A stretch of 64,000 bases of DNA from NCBI GenBank assembly GCA_000403475.2, contig KE159795.1, positions 1,435,965 through 1,499,964 of the forward strand, in the 5' to 3' direction. The first letter of the stretch is position 1; every line of letters starts with the position of its first letter. Source of the DNA: Lachnospiraceae bacterium MD308 (lineage in GTDB: Bacteria > Bacillota > Clostridia > Lachnospirales > Lachnospiraceae). Shown in pieces: positions 49,804-58,829 of this stretch. Below the pieces are notes generated by a model that ran no database searches, was not told the DNA's origin, and worked only from the letters and a program-made list of their open reading frames with translations. Both the position numbers and the translations under genes were made by a program.

Positions 49804-50564
49804 CGCCTTTGCTAATGGGCAGTCAAGAGGACGAAATCAGTAGACTGCTTTCGCCCTCAATCCAGTATGGAATGATTGTTACACGATAGAGGGTGTTTCT
49901 CGCTTGATTTAAGCGCATTACAGCGGCGATAAGGACAAGGGTAAGGGTTTTATACTCCTACCCTTAAAAGCGGTGTTCTATTGCGTAACATAGTAAACAA
50001 TATTTCTTTATACTGCCGTTTCCGTTCCATTCTTTTCCATTCTTGCAGCTCTGTCACTATATTGTGCTTCAAAGGAAAGGGGTTAGGGGAAAGGATAGGA
50101 AAGGAATAGATATTTGATTAAGTCTGTATTTGGTTTTTCTTTAGTTAGTTATATCTTTATTTAATTGCGTTGGATTTTCCGATGTCGGATAACCCGGTGT
50201 CGGAAAATCCAATATCGGATAATCCAACACCGGGAGTTGTTACGGTGTTCAAAATCCGTCTAATCCAATCGCTTTATAAAACTAATGCTTTCTTGGGTAG
50301 GTATGTTACGCAGTAGAGGTTAAAAAGTCCTTGATTTATGCGGCTTTCAGAGCATGGAAAACACTTAGACGATATTTTATATCCCTACCCTCAAAAACAG
50401 CGTTCTATTGCGTAACAAAAAGCAGAGAACCGACCACTAATGAAAGTGATGTGTTCTCTGTTCTTGCTTGCACCCTGTTTGTCAGCGTTGATGATAAGTT
50501 AGTTTCTATACTTCCTTATCACCGTAAAGCGAAGGGGTACAGCGATTATTTAATCTACTAACTG
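49804..50564. repeat. non-coding right end of the resident element with repeat family
   Basis: About 760 bases without a convincing gene. GTTCTATTGCGTAACA occurs at 49975-49990 and again at 50402-50417; an inverted, two-mismatch copy (GTTACGCAGTAGAGG) is at 50305-50319. A separate inverted repeat GGATTTTCCGA/TCGGAAAATCC is at 50172-50210, and a CAGAGAAC/GTTCTCTG hairpin at 50423-50460. The place, after orf8 where Tn916 carries xis and int, suggests integrase arm-type sites or a terminus left after loss of those genes. Confidence 0.5.
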
Positions 50565-51197
50565 TCAAAGACAGGATTGTAACATGCCCAAAATTAGTTG
50601 TAAATCCGTATGAAACGCGCAGAGTTTTTCTGGGTCTGACGCATCGATCAGATTAATGGAATAGTCCGGTATATATTTTTCCATCACTTTTAAAAGCGCC
50701 TTATCTTCACTTTTCCGGAACATGCCATGAAGGCTCCTGCTGCCGTCCCATTTCTTCTCCCCATAATAGAATACCATGGTAATCACAGGGATTAATTTAT
50801 CATCTTTATTCATCCGGGAGAGAAATTCCTCCTCCGTCATCTGCCTTTTCTCTCCGGCCTGCCCTTTCCACATCCGGCCGATCTGTTCTGCATAAGTCAG
50901 CCCGTCATAAATCATATTCCTCACCGGCATAGCATAATGCACTTTATCCTGATTTTCACATGCAAGAACAATGAACTCTGCCCCCTGTTTCCACCGCATG
51001 ACAATATCGCGGTAACGCTGCACTCCCCTGCTCTTCCCATTCTTATCCGTAATGATAATATCCGATTCACTGTCCGCCCTCTCCAGATCCTCCGCAGACA
51101 CTACCTGCTCCCCGCCAAACAAGACAGCATTGCACATGTCAGAAAACCGCCCTTTATCCGACAGCCATTTCTTCGCCGCTATGTCCTTTTTTCCCAT
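50565..51197 (-). pseudogene. Rpn family nuclease (PD-(D/E)XK), 3'-truncated at the mobile-element boundary
   Basis: From ATG 51197 the protein reads MGKKDIAAKKWLSDKGRFSD, MCNAVLFGGEQVVSAEDL, DSESDIII, KNGKSRGVQRYRDI, VMRWKQGAEFIVLACENQDK, the Rpn (recombination-promoting nuclease/putative transposase) pattern including the acidic active-site region. It continues to SDPEKLCAFHTDLQLILGML and then stops after QSCL, at ~211 aa. From memory, family members run ~300 aa with a further helical part. The break coincides with the end of mobile DNA, so the element inserted into this gene; the rest should lie at the far left flank. Confidence 0.75.
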
Positions 51198-51496
51198 ATC
51201 TTTTCCCCCTTTTTCGTACTTTTCACAACTATCATCTTTGGTCATCCCGCAGAATCCGCGGAAGAACTTTTTGAACGTCTTCCAGATGAAGACACTTAAA
51301 ATAAGATTTGATTGATACTACCTTATCACAAAAAATCCTGCACAACAACCCCTCTTTGGCCTTCAAATCCGTTGACAGCCATAAACTTTACAAGTACACT
51401 GTAGGCCAAGACATATTAAGAGAACTTTCATTTGCGGCAAAATATGGCAGATAGCGCAGCAATCAAATCAGCATAGAAAGATAAGAGGAATCTATT
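51198..51496. other. intergenic region between divergent rpn and P-loop genes
   Basis: About 300 bases separate the two divergent starts. The ribosome site GATAAGAGGAATC precedes 51497. I see no clear sigma-70 promoter or operator, and no further gene. Confidence 0.35.
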
Positions 51497-51979
51497 ATGA
51501 GCAAAGTTATCATGATGTGCGGGGTATGCGGCTCCGGCAAAACTACCTACGCAAAGCAAAAGGAGAAAGAAGGATATATCAGGCTTTCGATTGACGAAGA
51601 AATGTGGAAAACTTACGGCCGGAAAGGCGTCGATTACCCGGACAGCCAATATGAGGAACTGTCAGAACAAACAGAATCCATGCTCCGCGATAAATTGATC
51701 GCGCTTATTAAAGACGGGAAAAATGCTGTAATTGACTTTAGTTTCTGGAACAAGGAAAACCGAAAAACTTATAAGTCAATTATCGAAAAATACGGCGGCG
51801 AGGCAGAGCTCATATACATGAAAGCCGACATAGAAACTTTACGGAAAAGGCTGAAAAAAAGAAATTTGCACTTAAATGCCAATTCTCCGTTTATAATAAC
51901 TGATGAAATATTAGAGCATCACTATCATGGATTTCAGGAGCCATGCGGCGAGGGAGAAATCGTTTGTCTACAGCAATGA
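51497..51979 (+). CDS. P-loop ATP-binding protein (AAA_33/zeta-toxin-like kinase fold)
   Basis: A 160-aa protein with Walker A GVCGSGKTT near residue 8, a conserved LSIDEEMW segment, VIDFSFWNKENRKTYK in the middle and RLKKRN basic lid-like residues near 118. This is the small AAA_33 type family, related in fold to polynucleotide kinases and zeta toxins. The substrate is unknown; many such proteins phosphorylate small molecules or nucleic acids. It is a single gene with no antitoxin-like partner beside it, so a toxin role is not supported. Confidence 0.8.
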   Translation: MSKVIMMCGVCGSGKTTYAKQKEKEGYIRLSIDEEMWKTYGRKGVDYPDSQYEELSEQTESMLRDKLIALIKDGKNAVIDFSFWNKENRKTYKSIIEKYGGEAELIYMKADIETLRKRLKKRNLHLNANSPFIITDEILEHHYHGFQEPCGEGEIVCLQQ

Positions 51980-52059
51980 TCCAGGAATTACCAGAACCGG
52001 GAATCTAAAACAGACTCCCGGTTCTGACATGTAAATATTATAATGCTGAGCGCAAATTC

Positions 52060-52980
52060 TCAGTTTCCTCTCCCATACACTCCGATTTCCGCAATGCAGG
52101 TATCATCCCACTGGCTCCCTTTATAAACGGACCTTATTACCACATCAATCTCCGACGCCGGACATTCCCCGGAAAATTCCACCCAGTATTCGGTCTTTCC
52201 GTCCGGGAATGTAATGGTCTGGGTCACGTCTCCCACCGTTATCTCAAGCTCCTTCGGGCGGTTGTTCCCGTCGAAATACTCCCAGGAGTTCCAGTTTCCA
52301 AGCTGGAAGGACATATATTTTACATTGTATGATTTTTCCAGCTCAAAATGAAGGCTCTCGCCGATTCCGTCGCCTGCCACGCCCTCCTGCCAGGAGGTTT
52401 TTTCGTTGCCGTCCACGGCCTTTCCTGCGCCGTTGTCTGTTCCCTCCTGAGATATCACAGAGCTTGCCGATGCGTCTTTGACTGACAGTTTATAATAATC
52501 TCCGAAATCATCCGGCTCGCTGACAAATGACATCTTAAGCTCTCCTCCGCCATCTGCCAAAGCATCCTCCCCGGTTTCTTCGTTTCCCTGATCTGCCTTT
52601 TCCTCAAGCTCCCTCTCTTCCTGCTCCCGGGCTGCCTGCTCCCGCTCTTCCATAAGCCGCCTTTCGTTGGCATCCATGGTAGTGAACACCATCCAGATGG
52701 CAGCCATGAGAAATATCATGACAACCACAACCAGCGCGATAATCCCGAGATACCTCTTTGACTGTTTTCTTCCGCGCCCGCGCATATATTCCCGCCTCTC
52801 CTCGCGGTCCCAGGGCGCGGACGGCATCTCGCCTGTGATTTCTTTTGAAAGCTGCCTTAATATCTGATCCTGCAGCTCGTCTAACGACTGGTTCTCCTCC
52901 ACGTCCTGCCCGCAGTAGGGGCAGTACATGGAATCATCCGGTATCTCACGGTCACAATGTACACATCTCATATCCATCAC
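52060..52980 (-). CDS. zinc-ribbon membrane protein with discoidin-like extracellular domain
   Basis: A 306-aa protein. The N-terminal zinc ribbon is MRCVHCDREIPDDSMYCPYC. A basic segment follows, then one membrane helix (GIIALVVVVMIFLMAAIWMV, ~78-98), a Glu/Arg coiled coil (~105-135), and a C-terminal ~150-residue domain. That domain has AVDGNEKTSWQEG, LHFELEKSYNVKYMSFQLGN and IRSVYKGSQWDDTCIAEIGV, the pattern of discoidin or NADase-type glycan-binding domains. It would display a carbohydrate-binding domain outside. It lies 11 bases downstream of tyrS on the same strand, possibly by read-through. Confidence 0.8.
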   Translation of the reverse strand: MMDMRCVHCDREIPDDSMYCPYCGQDVEENQSLDELQDQILRQLSKEITGEMPSAPWDREERREYMRGRGRKQSKRYLGIIALVVVVMIFLMAAIWMVFTTMDANERRLMEEREQAAREQEERELEEKADQGNEETGEDALADGGGELKMSFVSEPDDFGDYYKLSVKDASASSVISQEGTDNGAGKAVDGNEKTSWQEGVAGDGIGESLHFELEKSYNVKYMSFQLGNWNSWEYFDGNNRPKELEITVGDVTQTITFPDGKTEYWVEFSGECPASEIDVVIRSVYKGSQWDDTCIAEIGVYGRGN

Positions 52981-52991
52981 CTTTTTATTGC

Positions 52992-54215
52992 CTACTGCAT
53001 CACTACTTTACAGAATTTCTTCTTCCCTCTCTTAAGGACAATTCCTTCACCGGACAAATCCTCTCCTGTGTAAGACTTGTGAATGTCCTCCACTTTCTCA
53101 CCGTCCACAGTCACGCCGCCCTGCTGCACCGCGCGCCTTGCCTCGGAGCGGGTCGGAACAAGCCCTGCCTTCACCAGCATGGACAGTATGTCTATGCTGC
53201 CTTCCTCCAAGTCCGCTGCCGTCAGCTCTGTCTTCGGCATATCTGCCGCATTTCCCTGGCTGAATAATGCCCGCGCCGCCGCCTGCGCCTTTTCGGCCTC
53301 CTCCTCGCCGTGAACCATCTTTGTAAGCTCGTAGGCAAGGATTTCTTTCGCCGTATTTAGCTGCGCTCCCTCCCAGGCATCCATCTTGTCAATCTCCTCG
53401 AGAGGCAGGAACGTAAGCATGCGGATGCATTTTAAAACGTCCGCATCAGGCACATTTCTCCAATACTGGTAAAAATCGTAAGGCGAGGTCTTTTCCGGGT
53501 CAAGCCACACTGCGCCGCTCTGGGTCTTGCCCATCTTCTTCCCCTCGGAATTTAAAAGGAGGGTGATAGTCATAGCGCTGGCATCCTTTCCAAGCTTACG
53601 GCGGATCAGCTCTGTTCCGCCAAGCATGTTGCTCCACTGGTCGTCGCCGCCGAACTGGAGGTTGCAGCCGTACTTCTGGTACAGCATGTAGAAGTCATAG
53701 CTCTGCATGATCATGTAGTTGAACTCAAGGAAACTAAGCCCTTTCTCCATCCGCTGCTTGTAGCACTCTGCCGTGAGCATGCGGTTTACGCTGAAATGCG
53801 CTCCCACATCCCGGAGCATTTCCACATAGTTAAGATTCATGAGCCAGTCTGCGTTGTTTACCATCAGCGCTTTCCCTTCGGAAAAATCTATAAAACGGCT
53901 CATCTGCTCTTTAAATCGGTCGCAGTTGTGGCATACCGTCTCTGTCGTCATCATCTGGCGCATGTCACTTCTTCCTGACGGGTCGCCAATCATGCCTGTG
54001 CCGCCGCCGATGAGCGCAATGGGCCTGTTCCCTGCCTCCTGCAGCCTTTTCATCAGGCAGAGCGCCATAAAATGCCCTACATGAAGGCTGTCTGCCGTCG
54101 GATCAAAGCCGATGTAAAACGTCGCTTTCCCATTGTTGATCAAATCCCTTATAAGCTCTTCGTCCGTCACTTGCGCGATCAGGCCCCTTGCCTTTAATTC
54201 CTCATAAATTCCCAT
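52992..54215 (-). CDS. tyrS: tyrosyl-tRNA synthetase
   Basis: A 407-aa class I synthetase that charges tRNA-Tyr. HIGH-type motif HVGHFMALC is near residue 45, the tyrosine-binding region has [20 protein letters not shown] and the KMSKS-type loop reads KMGKTQSG near 230. A C-terminal S4 RNA-binding domain (~345-405: [15 protein letters not shown]) is present. I place the start at ATG 54215 ([15 protein letters not shown], after GGAGA); the upstream extension to 54290 lies in the T-box leader. It is controlled by an upstream T-box. This gene marks the flank as chromosome. Confidence 0.96.
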   Translation of the reverse strand: MGIYEELKARGLIAQVTDEELIRDLINNGKATFYIGFDPTADSLHVGHFMALCLMKRLQEAGNRPIALIGGGTGMIGDPSGRSDMRQMMTTETVCHNCDRFKEQMSRFIDFSEGKALMVNNADWLMNLNYVEMLRDVGAHFSVNRMLTAECYKQRMEKGLSFLEFNYMIMQSYDFYMLYQKYGCNLQFGGDDQWSNMLGGTELIRRKLGKDASAMTITLLLNSEGKKMGKTQSGAVWLDPEKTSPYDFYQYWRNVPDADVLKCIRMLTFLPLEEIDKMDAWEGAQLNTAKEILAYELTKMVHGEEEAEKAQAAARALFSQGNAADMPKTELTAADLEEGSIDILSMLVKAGLVPTRSEARRAVQQGGVTVDGEKVEDIHKSYTGEDLSGEGIVLKRGKKKFCKVVMQ

Positions 54216-54289
54216 TTTCAATCTCTCCTTTTCTAAATTATGCCAAGATATTTTTTTAGTTCTTTTCCCGCCTGCAAAATTTTCTCTCA

Positions 54290-54586
54290 ATGAAAAAAGC
54301 CCCTGCCATCACAGACAAGGGCGAAATCTTCCGCGGTACCACCTTTTTTCACCGGCAATTCACACTGCCGGCCTTTGCAAGCTGCACATGCACAGCTTAA
54401 GCATTGTAACGTATGCCGCCACGTCACAGCCTACTCATGTATGGAATGCTGTCCGTACATTTTCGGTGTGAGGCTCCAAGATGTATTCGCAAAACCACTT
54501 CCTTCATGCGCCTCTCACCTGCCGGCTGCTCTCTGTATGGGTGTCGCGGCTGCTACTTCTTCTTTTCAAAGCCTTTTTTTATATTT
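54290..54586 (-). promoter_or_regulatory. tyrosine T-box leader of tyrS
   Basis: On the minus strand AGGTGGTACCGCGG (54331-54344) is the canonical T-box sequence. It is followed by a terminator stem (54299-54322) and an eight-base-pair region ending in TTTTTT. Upstream, a long stem I region contains GCGAATACATC with UAC at 54483-54485 as the likely tyrosine specifier codon. Uncharged tRNA-Tyr would favour the antiterminator. Confidence 0.9.
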
Positions 54587-54592
54587 ACTGAA

Positions 54593-54621
54593 AGTCTATA
54601 GGATTTGCCGGATTTTGTCAA
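54593..54621 (-). promoter_or_regulatory. promoter of the tyrS T-box transcript
   Basis: On the minus strand TTGACA (54616-54621) is followed by a 17-base spacer and TAGACT (54593-54598), placing the transcript start near 54586. Confidence 0.75.
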
Positions 54622-54772
54622 CCGGAAATTTCACTATTGACTTTTTCGTTTTTCACATGGAAACCTAAAAAGAAATTGAAAAATACAATGAATGATAACC
54701 CTTTACACCGCAATAGCTTATTGCTATAATAAGCATATCAAGTAAACGGCGCTTATAAAAGGTGGTGGAAAT

Positions 54773-54955
54773 ATGACCGAAAAAGAAATGTTACAAAGAA
54801 ACATCGAAGATTTTTCCAGATTACAGAGATATATGAGATTAGCCGACAAAGATTCCGAGGTATATGCAGAAATGAAAGAAAGATATATTGAATTAAAGGT
54901 CATTCTCACAGCATCCGGCATTAATCTTACAGAACTGGATCGGATCAAAGAGTAA
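54773..54955 (+). CDS. small helical protein (60 aa), unknown
   Basis: A charged helical protein, MTEKEMLQRNIEDFSRLQRY... ending LTELDRIKE. AAAGGTGGTGG precedes ATG 54773, and a terminator follows 44 bases after the stop. It thus has the parts of a real monocistronic gene. No domain is recognised; the heptad-like pattern suggests a short coiled coil. Confidence 0.6.
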   Translation: MTEKEMLQRNIEDFSRLQRYMRLADKDSEVYAEMKERYIELKVILTASGINLTELDRIKE

Positions 54956-54998
54956 CAACTACAGGGCAGCTTACAAACCAAATGGAATACAGGTTGCA

Positions 54999-55028
54999 AA
55001 AAGCAGGTACTTCCCCGTACCTGCTTTT
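54999..55028 (+). terminator. terminator after the 60-aa gene
   Basis: AAAAGCAGGTAC and GTACCTGCTTTT form a 12-bp perfect stem with a TTCCCC loop and a short T-run; symmetric, so it can act on both strands. Confidence 0.85.
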
Positions 55029-55081
55029 AGACATTTTACCTGAAACTCTTGCGGCTATACCACAGAAAGGCACGAACCCCC

Positions 55082-55792
55082 ATGGAAACACACAGAATCC
55101 TTCTCATTGAAGACGACGCAGAGATAAGCGGCATGCTGAAAACCTACCTGACACGAGAAAATTTTGAGGTCGTCTGCGCCCCGGACGGGCAGCGGGCATG
55201 CGACATTTTCGATTGTTCCCCATTCAGCCTCGTCCTTTTAGACCTTATGATCCCGAAAGTCAGCGGGATGGATGTCCTTATGCATATCCGCCAAAAAAGC
55301 GTGGTTCCGGTCATCATTCTGTCCGCCAAAGATGCCGAATCCGATAAGACTTTAGGGCTTGGGTTAGGGGCGGACGACTACATCACGAAACCGTTTTCCG
55401 TGGCTGAAGTCTTAGCCCGCATCAAGGCAAATATCCGCCGCAGCACCCAGTACGGACAGCCTGCCCCCGGCGCTGAGGACGCTCCTGCTCTTCTTACCGC
55501 CGGGGATGTGACCATGAACCTGTCGAATTATACCGTCACGAAAAATGGGGAGTGCATCGAGCTGACTGCAACAGAATTTGAGATACTGAAACTCTTTCTG
55601 CAGCACCCGAAAAAGGTCTACACGAAGGAACAGCTTTACTCTCTTGTATGGAAAGACGCGTATTTCGGGGATGAAAACGCGGTGAACGTCCATATCAGCA
55701 GACTGCGGGGCAAGCTTGAGGACGACAAGCGCAATCCCCGGTATATCCTCACTGTGTGGGGCATCGGTTACAAATTGGGAGAACAGTTATGA
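55082..55792 (+). CDS. OmpR family response regulator
   Basis: A 236-aa regulator. Receiver: ILLIEDDAEISGM (acidic pair), phospho-acceptor Asp in LVLLDLMIPKVSG near residue 57, Thr/Ser in ILSAK and Lys in DYITKPFS near 107. C-terminal winged helix: ELTATEFEILKLFLQHPKKV ... VNVHISRLRGKLEDD, RYILTVWGIGYKL. ATG 55082 starts the conserved METHRILLIED. It overlaps the histidine kinase gene by four bases and precedes the ABC genes, the usual arrangement of lantibiotic- or bacitracin-sensing systems. It likely activates the ABC genes. Confidence 0.93.
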   Translation: METHRILLIEDDAEISGMLKTYLTRENFEVVCAPDGQRACDIFDCSPFSLVLLDLMIPKVSGMDVLMHIRQKSVVPVIILSAKDAESDKTLGLGLGADDYITKPFSVAEVLARIKANIRRSTQYGQPAPGAEDAPALLTAGDVTMNLSNYTVTKNGECIELTATEFEILKLFLQHPKKVYTKEQLYSLVWKDAYFGDENAVNVHISRLRGKLEDDKRNPRYILTVWGIGYKLGEQL

Positions 55793-56748
55793 GTTCCGGG
55801 GCAGTCCTTTTTTTCCTGCTCCTTGTCATCGCAGTCCTCATCTGTATCGTCCTCTGCCAGCGGTTTGCCTTTCACCGCGGCACACAGGAAAGCCTAAGGA
55901 GCATCAGCGGGAAACTAAAAGAAATAAATGAGACGGGCAGTGACGAAAAGATTCTTATTTTCACGGACAATCCAGAATTAAAAGAGCTGGCGGCGCAGAT
56001 AAACGCTGTTTTAGAAAAGCATCAGAAAGTAAAGGCCGACTTTCGCCGCTCCGAGACTGCCTCAAAAAAAATGCTCTCCAACATCTCCCATGACTTAAAG
56101 ACTCCTATGACCGTCATCCTCGGATATCTGGAAATAATGCGCCTTAACGGCTCCGACACGGATAACATGCTTTCTAAGGCAGAGCTTAAGGCCCGCAATA
56201 TGCTGGAGCTGATGAACGAATTCTTTACGCTGGCAAAGCTGGAATCCGGCGACATGGACATCGGGCTTTCAAACGTAGACGCAGCAGAAATCTGCCGGGA
56301 AAGCATTCTTGATTTCTACGAAATCCTGACAGGACAGGGCTTTCAGGTTGACGTCCTGCTGCCGGAGGAGCCGGTCTATGCCCTGGGAGACAGCGACTCT
56401 ATAAAGCGCATCCTCTCTAACTTAATCTCCAACGCTATCCGCTACGGATATGAGGGAAAATATCTCGGCATAGCTTTGCGGGCGGAAGAAGACAGCGTAT
56501 TTATCGACGTTACCGACAAAGGGAAGGGAATCGACAAGCTGTTTGCAGAGAGCGTATTTGACCGCCTCTTCACCATGGAGGACTCCCGCAGCCGCAGCGT
56601 ACAAGGGAACGGGCTGGGCCTTACCATCGCAAAGAGCCTTGCCGGACAGCTTGGCGGAACGCTTACTCTGGAGAGCGTTCCCTATGAAAATACTACTTTT
56701 ACCCTCCGCCTTAGAAAGAATTTCGTAAGATTTGAGCAAGAGTTTTGA
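55789..56748 (+). CDS. sensor histidine kinase
   Basis: A 319-aa kinase. One N-terminal membrane helix (AVLFFLLLVIAVLICIVLC, ~5-23) is followed by a HAMP-like linker without any sizeable extracellular domain. H-box: MLSNISHDLKTPMTVILGYL with His near 102. N-box: LSNLISNAIRYGYEG. G1: VTDKGKGID; G2: QGNGLGLTIAKSL. Lack of an outside sensor suggests it senses within the membrane or through the adjacent ABC transporter, as in BceS-like systems. Start ATG 55789 overlaps the regulator stop. The partner ATPase gene is now broken, so its signal input may be lost. Confidence 0.93.
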   Translation: MSSGAVLFFLLLVIAVLICIVLCQRFAFHRGTQESLRSISGKLKEINETGSDEKILIFTDNPELKELAAQINAVLEKHQKVKADFRRSETASKKMLSNISHDLKTPMTVILGYLEIMRLNGSDTDNMLSKAELKARNMLELMNEFFTLAKLESGDMDIGLSNVDAAEICRESILDFYEILTGQGFQVDVLLPEEPVYALGDSDSIKRILSNLISNAIRYGYEGKYLGIALRAEEDSVFIDVTDKGKGIDKLFAESVFDRLFTMEDSRSRSVQGNGLGLTIAKSLAGQLGGTLTLESVPYENTTFTLRLRKNFVRFEQEF

Positions 56749-56791
56749 AAACCAATGCTGCTATACTTCTTTTTGAAAGGAGGCATAAGCC

Positions 56792-57984
56792 ATGCAAAAT
56801 ATTTTACAGACAGACCATCTTACGAAGGCAATCGGGAAAAAGGAACTGGTAAGCGACGTATCGCTCCATATAAAGAAAGGGGAAATCTATGGATTCCTCG
56901 GGCCTAACGGCGCGGGCAAGACTACCGTGATGAAGATGATTACCAACCTCTGGAAACCTTCCGGGGGCAGTGTGACTATATTCGGCAGAAATCTTTCGCC
57001 GGACTCTTACGAAGTGTTAAAACGGATAGGGAGCATCATCGAATTCCCTACATTTTACGAACATACCCTCAGTAAACAAAGGAACACACGGTCGGAGAAG
57101 AACCAATTTTTGCTCCTGCTGCGTTGCTTTCCTTCCGCGTACGTCCAGTACGCGTCAGTCAAGCGCCTTGCAGGAACAAAAATTGGTTTCTTTCCGACTC
57201 TACGACCCTGACCATAGATATTTGGGCGATTTTCAAGGCGGACGATTGAGGCGTACTGGACGTACGCCGATTGAGGACAACGCAGAAAATCACCCAAATA
57301 TCATGGTTCAGGGCGTGTATTCCTTTGTTCACTGAGGGTATATCAGGATATGAAAACCTTAAGCTCCACTGCGAGTACATGGGTTACTACAACCATGGGT
57401 GCATTGACAATGCCCTTTCCATGCTGGGGCTTGAACATGCGAAGGACACCCGTATCCGGGATTACTCTCTTGGAATGAAAGAACGCCTCGGCATCGCCCG
57501 GGCGATTTCCTGCAAGCCGGAGCTTTTAATCCTCGATGAGCCCACCAACGGCCTTGACCCGGCGGGCATGAAACAAATCCGCAGCCTGTTTAGGACGCTC
57601 TGCACAGAGTACGGAATCACGATCATGATCTCCAGCCACATCCTGTCAGAAGTCGAGAGCCTCGCCGACACTATCGGCATCATCCACCGGGGAAAGATGC
57701 TCAAGGAAATCAGCATGAAGGACATCGAAGAAATGAACCTCTCCTACATCGAGATCAGCGTGACAGATACAAAAAGAGCCGCATATGTACTGGCTGAAAA
57801 GCTCTCGCTATCTAACTTCAAGATTATGGGAGATGCAAGAATCCGCATTTATGACAACAGCATTTCCACTCAGGAGCTGTCAAAAGCGCTCACATTGAAC
57901 GGCGTAGAACTGACCGGGCTGAACCGCCAGTCAGAGACACTAGAAGACTATTTTCTCAAAATGACATCGGAGGTGGCGAGATGA
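56792..57984 (+). pseudogene. ABC transporter ATP-binding protein, interrupted by a MITE
   Basis: The first part (56792 to ~57065) encodes Walker A GPNGAGKTT and the sequence up to IIEFPTFYEH. The second part (from ~57339) continues ISGYENLKLHCEYMGY, with signature YSLGMKERLGIARAI, Walker B LLILDEPTNGLDP and ISSHILSEV, to the end. Between them lies a 273-bp element. Removing it with one TA copy restores an in-frame EHISGYENL join, so the gene was intact before the insertion. As it stands, translation leaves frame and stops near 57211; the second ORF has no good start. It is a BcrA-type efflux ATPase in a regulator-kinase-ABC operon. Confidence 0.93.
57066..57338. mobile_element. 273-bp MITE (mariner/IS630-like ends, TA duplication)
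   Basis: The ends are inverted: CCCTCAGTAAACAAAGGAAC and, reverse-complemented from the right, CCCTCAGTGAACAAAGGAAT, continuing to ACAC, 22 of 24 positions identical. TA flanks both sides (57064-57065, 57339-57340), the target duplication of IS630/mariner elements. There is no transposase inside. The interior folds into two hairpins (57096-57190 and 57212-57303), each containing a GCGTACGTCCAGTACGC motif in opposite orientation. Confidence 0.88.
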
Positions 57985-58688
57985 TAAAACTTATCAAACT
58001 GGAATGGAAGAAAAACAATATCAAAAAATACACAATCGCTGCCCTTATACTGGCGGCGGCCCTCTGCCTGTTCATCTTTGCCCTGGCCTATCTGGGGATT
58101 GCAAACGACCCGGAGACAGGCGTTCCCGACGCGGCGCCTGGGAATGACACAATCTCCGCCCCCATCGAGCTGTTCACCGGCATGTCCTTCCTTGTATTTA
58201 CAAGCGCCATGCTGGCCTCATTTATCGTGGGTGCCTACAAAAACAAGACCATGAACCTGATGTTCTCCTACCCTATCAAAAGGCAAAAAATACTTACGTC
58301 GCAGATGCTTGCCGTCTGGAGCTTTAATTTTACCGCGCTGACGCTCACAAAGCTCCTCCTCTACGGAACAGTGCTGTTGGGTTCAAGATTTTGGGCTCCG
58401 GCATTTGCCATCGACTTTGATATGGCCGGTTTCGGGTTTTACATCCAGCTCCTTTTAAAATCCGCTGTCACCATCACCATGGGTTTTATCGCCCTCTTTA
58501 TCGGACTCGCCATGAAGTCGTCAAAAGCGACAGTCATATCCTCTTTCCTGCTCATCCTGCTTACGCAGGCAAATGTGGGAGACTTCACGATGTCAGGGAA
58601 CGCGGCCTTCCCGCTTGTGCTGACAGGAATATCGGTGCTGTTTGCGCTTTTGTCGGTGCGGGAAGTTGAGACGAAAGATTTGATGTAG
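57981..58688 (+). CDS. ABC-2 type permease of the regulator-kinase-ABC operon
   Basis: A 235-aa permease with about six membrane segments, including YTIAALILAAALCLFIFALA (~17-36), MSFLVFTSAMLASFIVGAY (~68-86), helices near 110-130 and 155-178, and a final pair near 187-225. NKTMNLMFSYPIKRQKIL matches the YP-IKR loop of lantibiotic-efflux permeases and of the permease at 47360. Its start overlaps the ATPase gene. With its ATPase broken it may be non-functional unless another ATPase, such as that at 46642, substitutes. A decayed copy of its ends lies at 60431-60693. Confidence 0.88.
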   Translation: MIKLIKLEWKKNNIKKYTIAALILAAALCLFIFALAYLGIANDPETGVPDAAPGNDTISAPIELFTGMSFLVFTSAMLASFIVGAYKNKTMNLMFSYPIKRQKILTSQMLAVWSFNFTALTLTKLLLYGTVLLGSRFWAPAFAIDFDMAGFGFYIQLLLKSAVTITMGFIALFIGLAMKSSKATVISSFLLILLTQANVGDFTMSGNAAFPLVLTGISVLFALLSVREVETKDLM

Positions 58689-58700
58689 AAAGTGCTGGCA

Positions 58701-58749
58701 CAGGGGGCTTGTCGGTTAATGCCGAGTTTAGCCCCTGACTTCCTCTTTT
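58701..58749 (+). terminator. terminator of the ABC operon
   Basis: CAGGGGGCT pairs with AGCCCCTG (58730-58737), with an inner CGG/CCG stem, followed by a T/C-rich run. The same sequence recurs in the duplicated copy near 60703-60741. Confidence 0.6.
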
Positions 58750-58829
58750 TCTTGTCCACTCAGATTTTAGGATTCGATTGTAGCGCATTAAGATATCTAT
58801 CTAATTTATACTGCTTTTTCTATTGTTCT

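Noticed and set aside
50331-50561. 76-aa ORF at the right end of the resident element
   Set aside because: No ribosome site, covers one of the short repeats and a hairpin, and resembles no protein I know.
51497-51979. Zeta-type toxin
   Set aside because: The fold is similar, but there is no adjacent epsilon-like antitoxin and no toxin-specific motif that I can point to.
55800-55850. Extracellular sensing domain in the histidine kinase
   Set aside because: Only one hydrophobic helix is present and no second one follows, so no outside domain can be supported.
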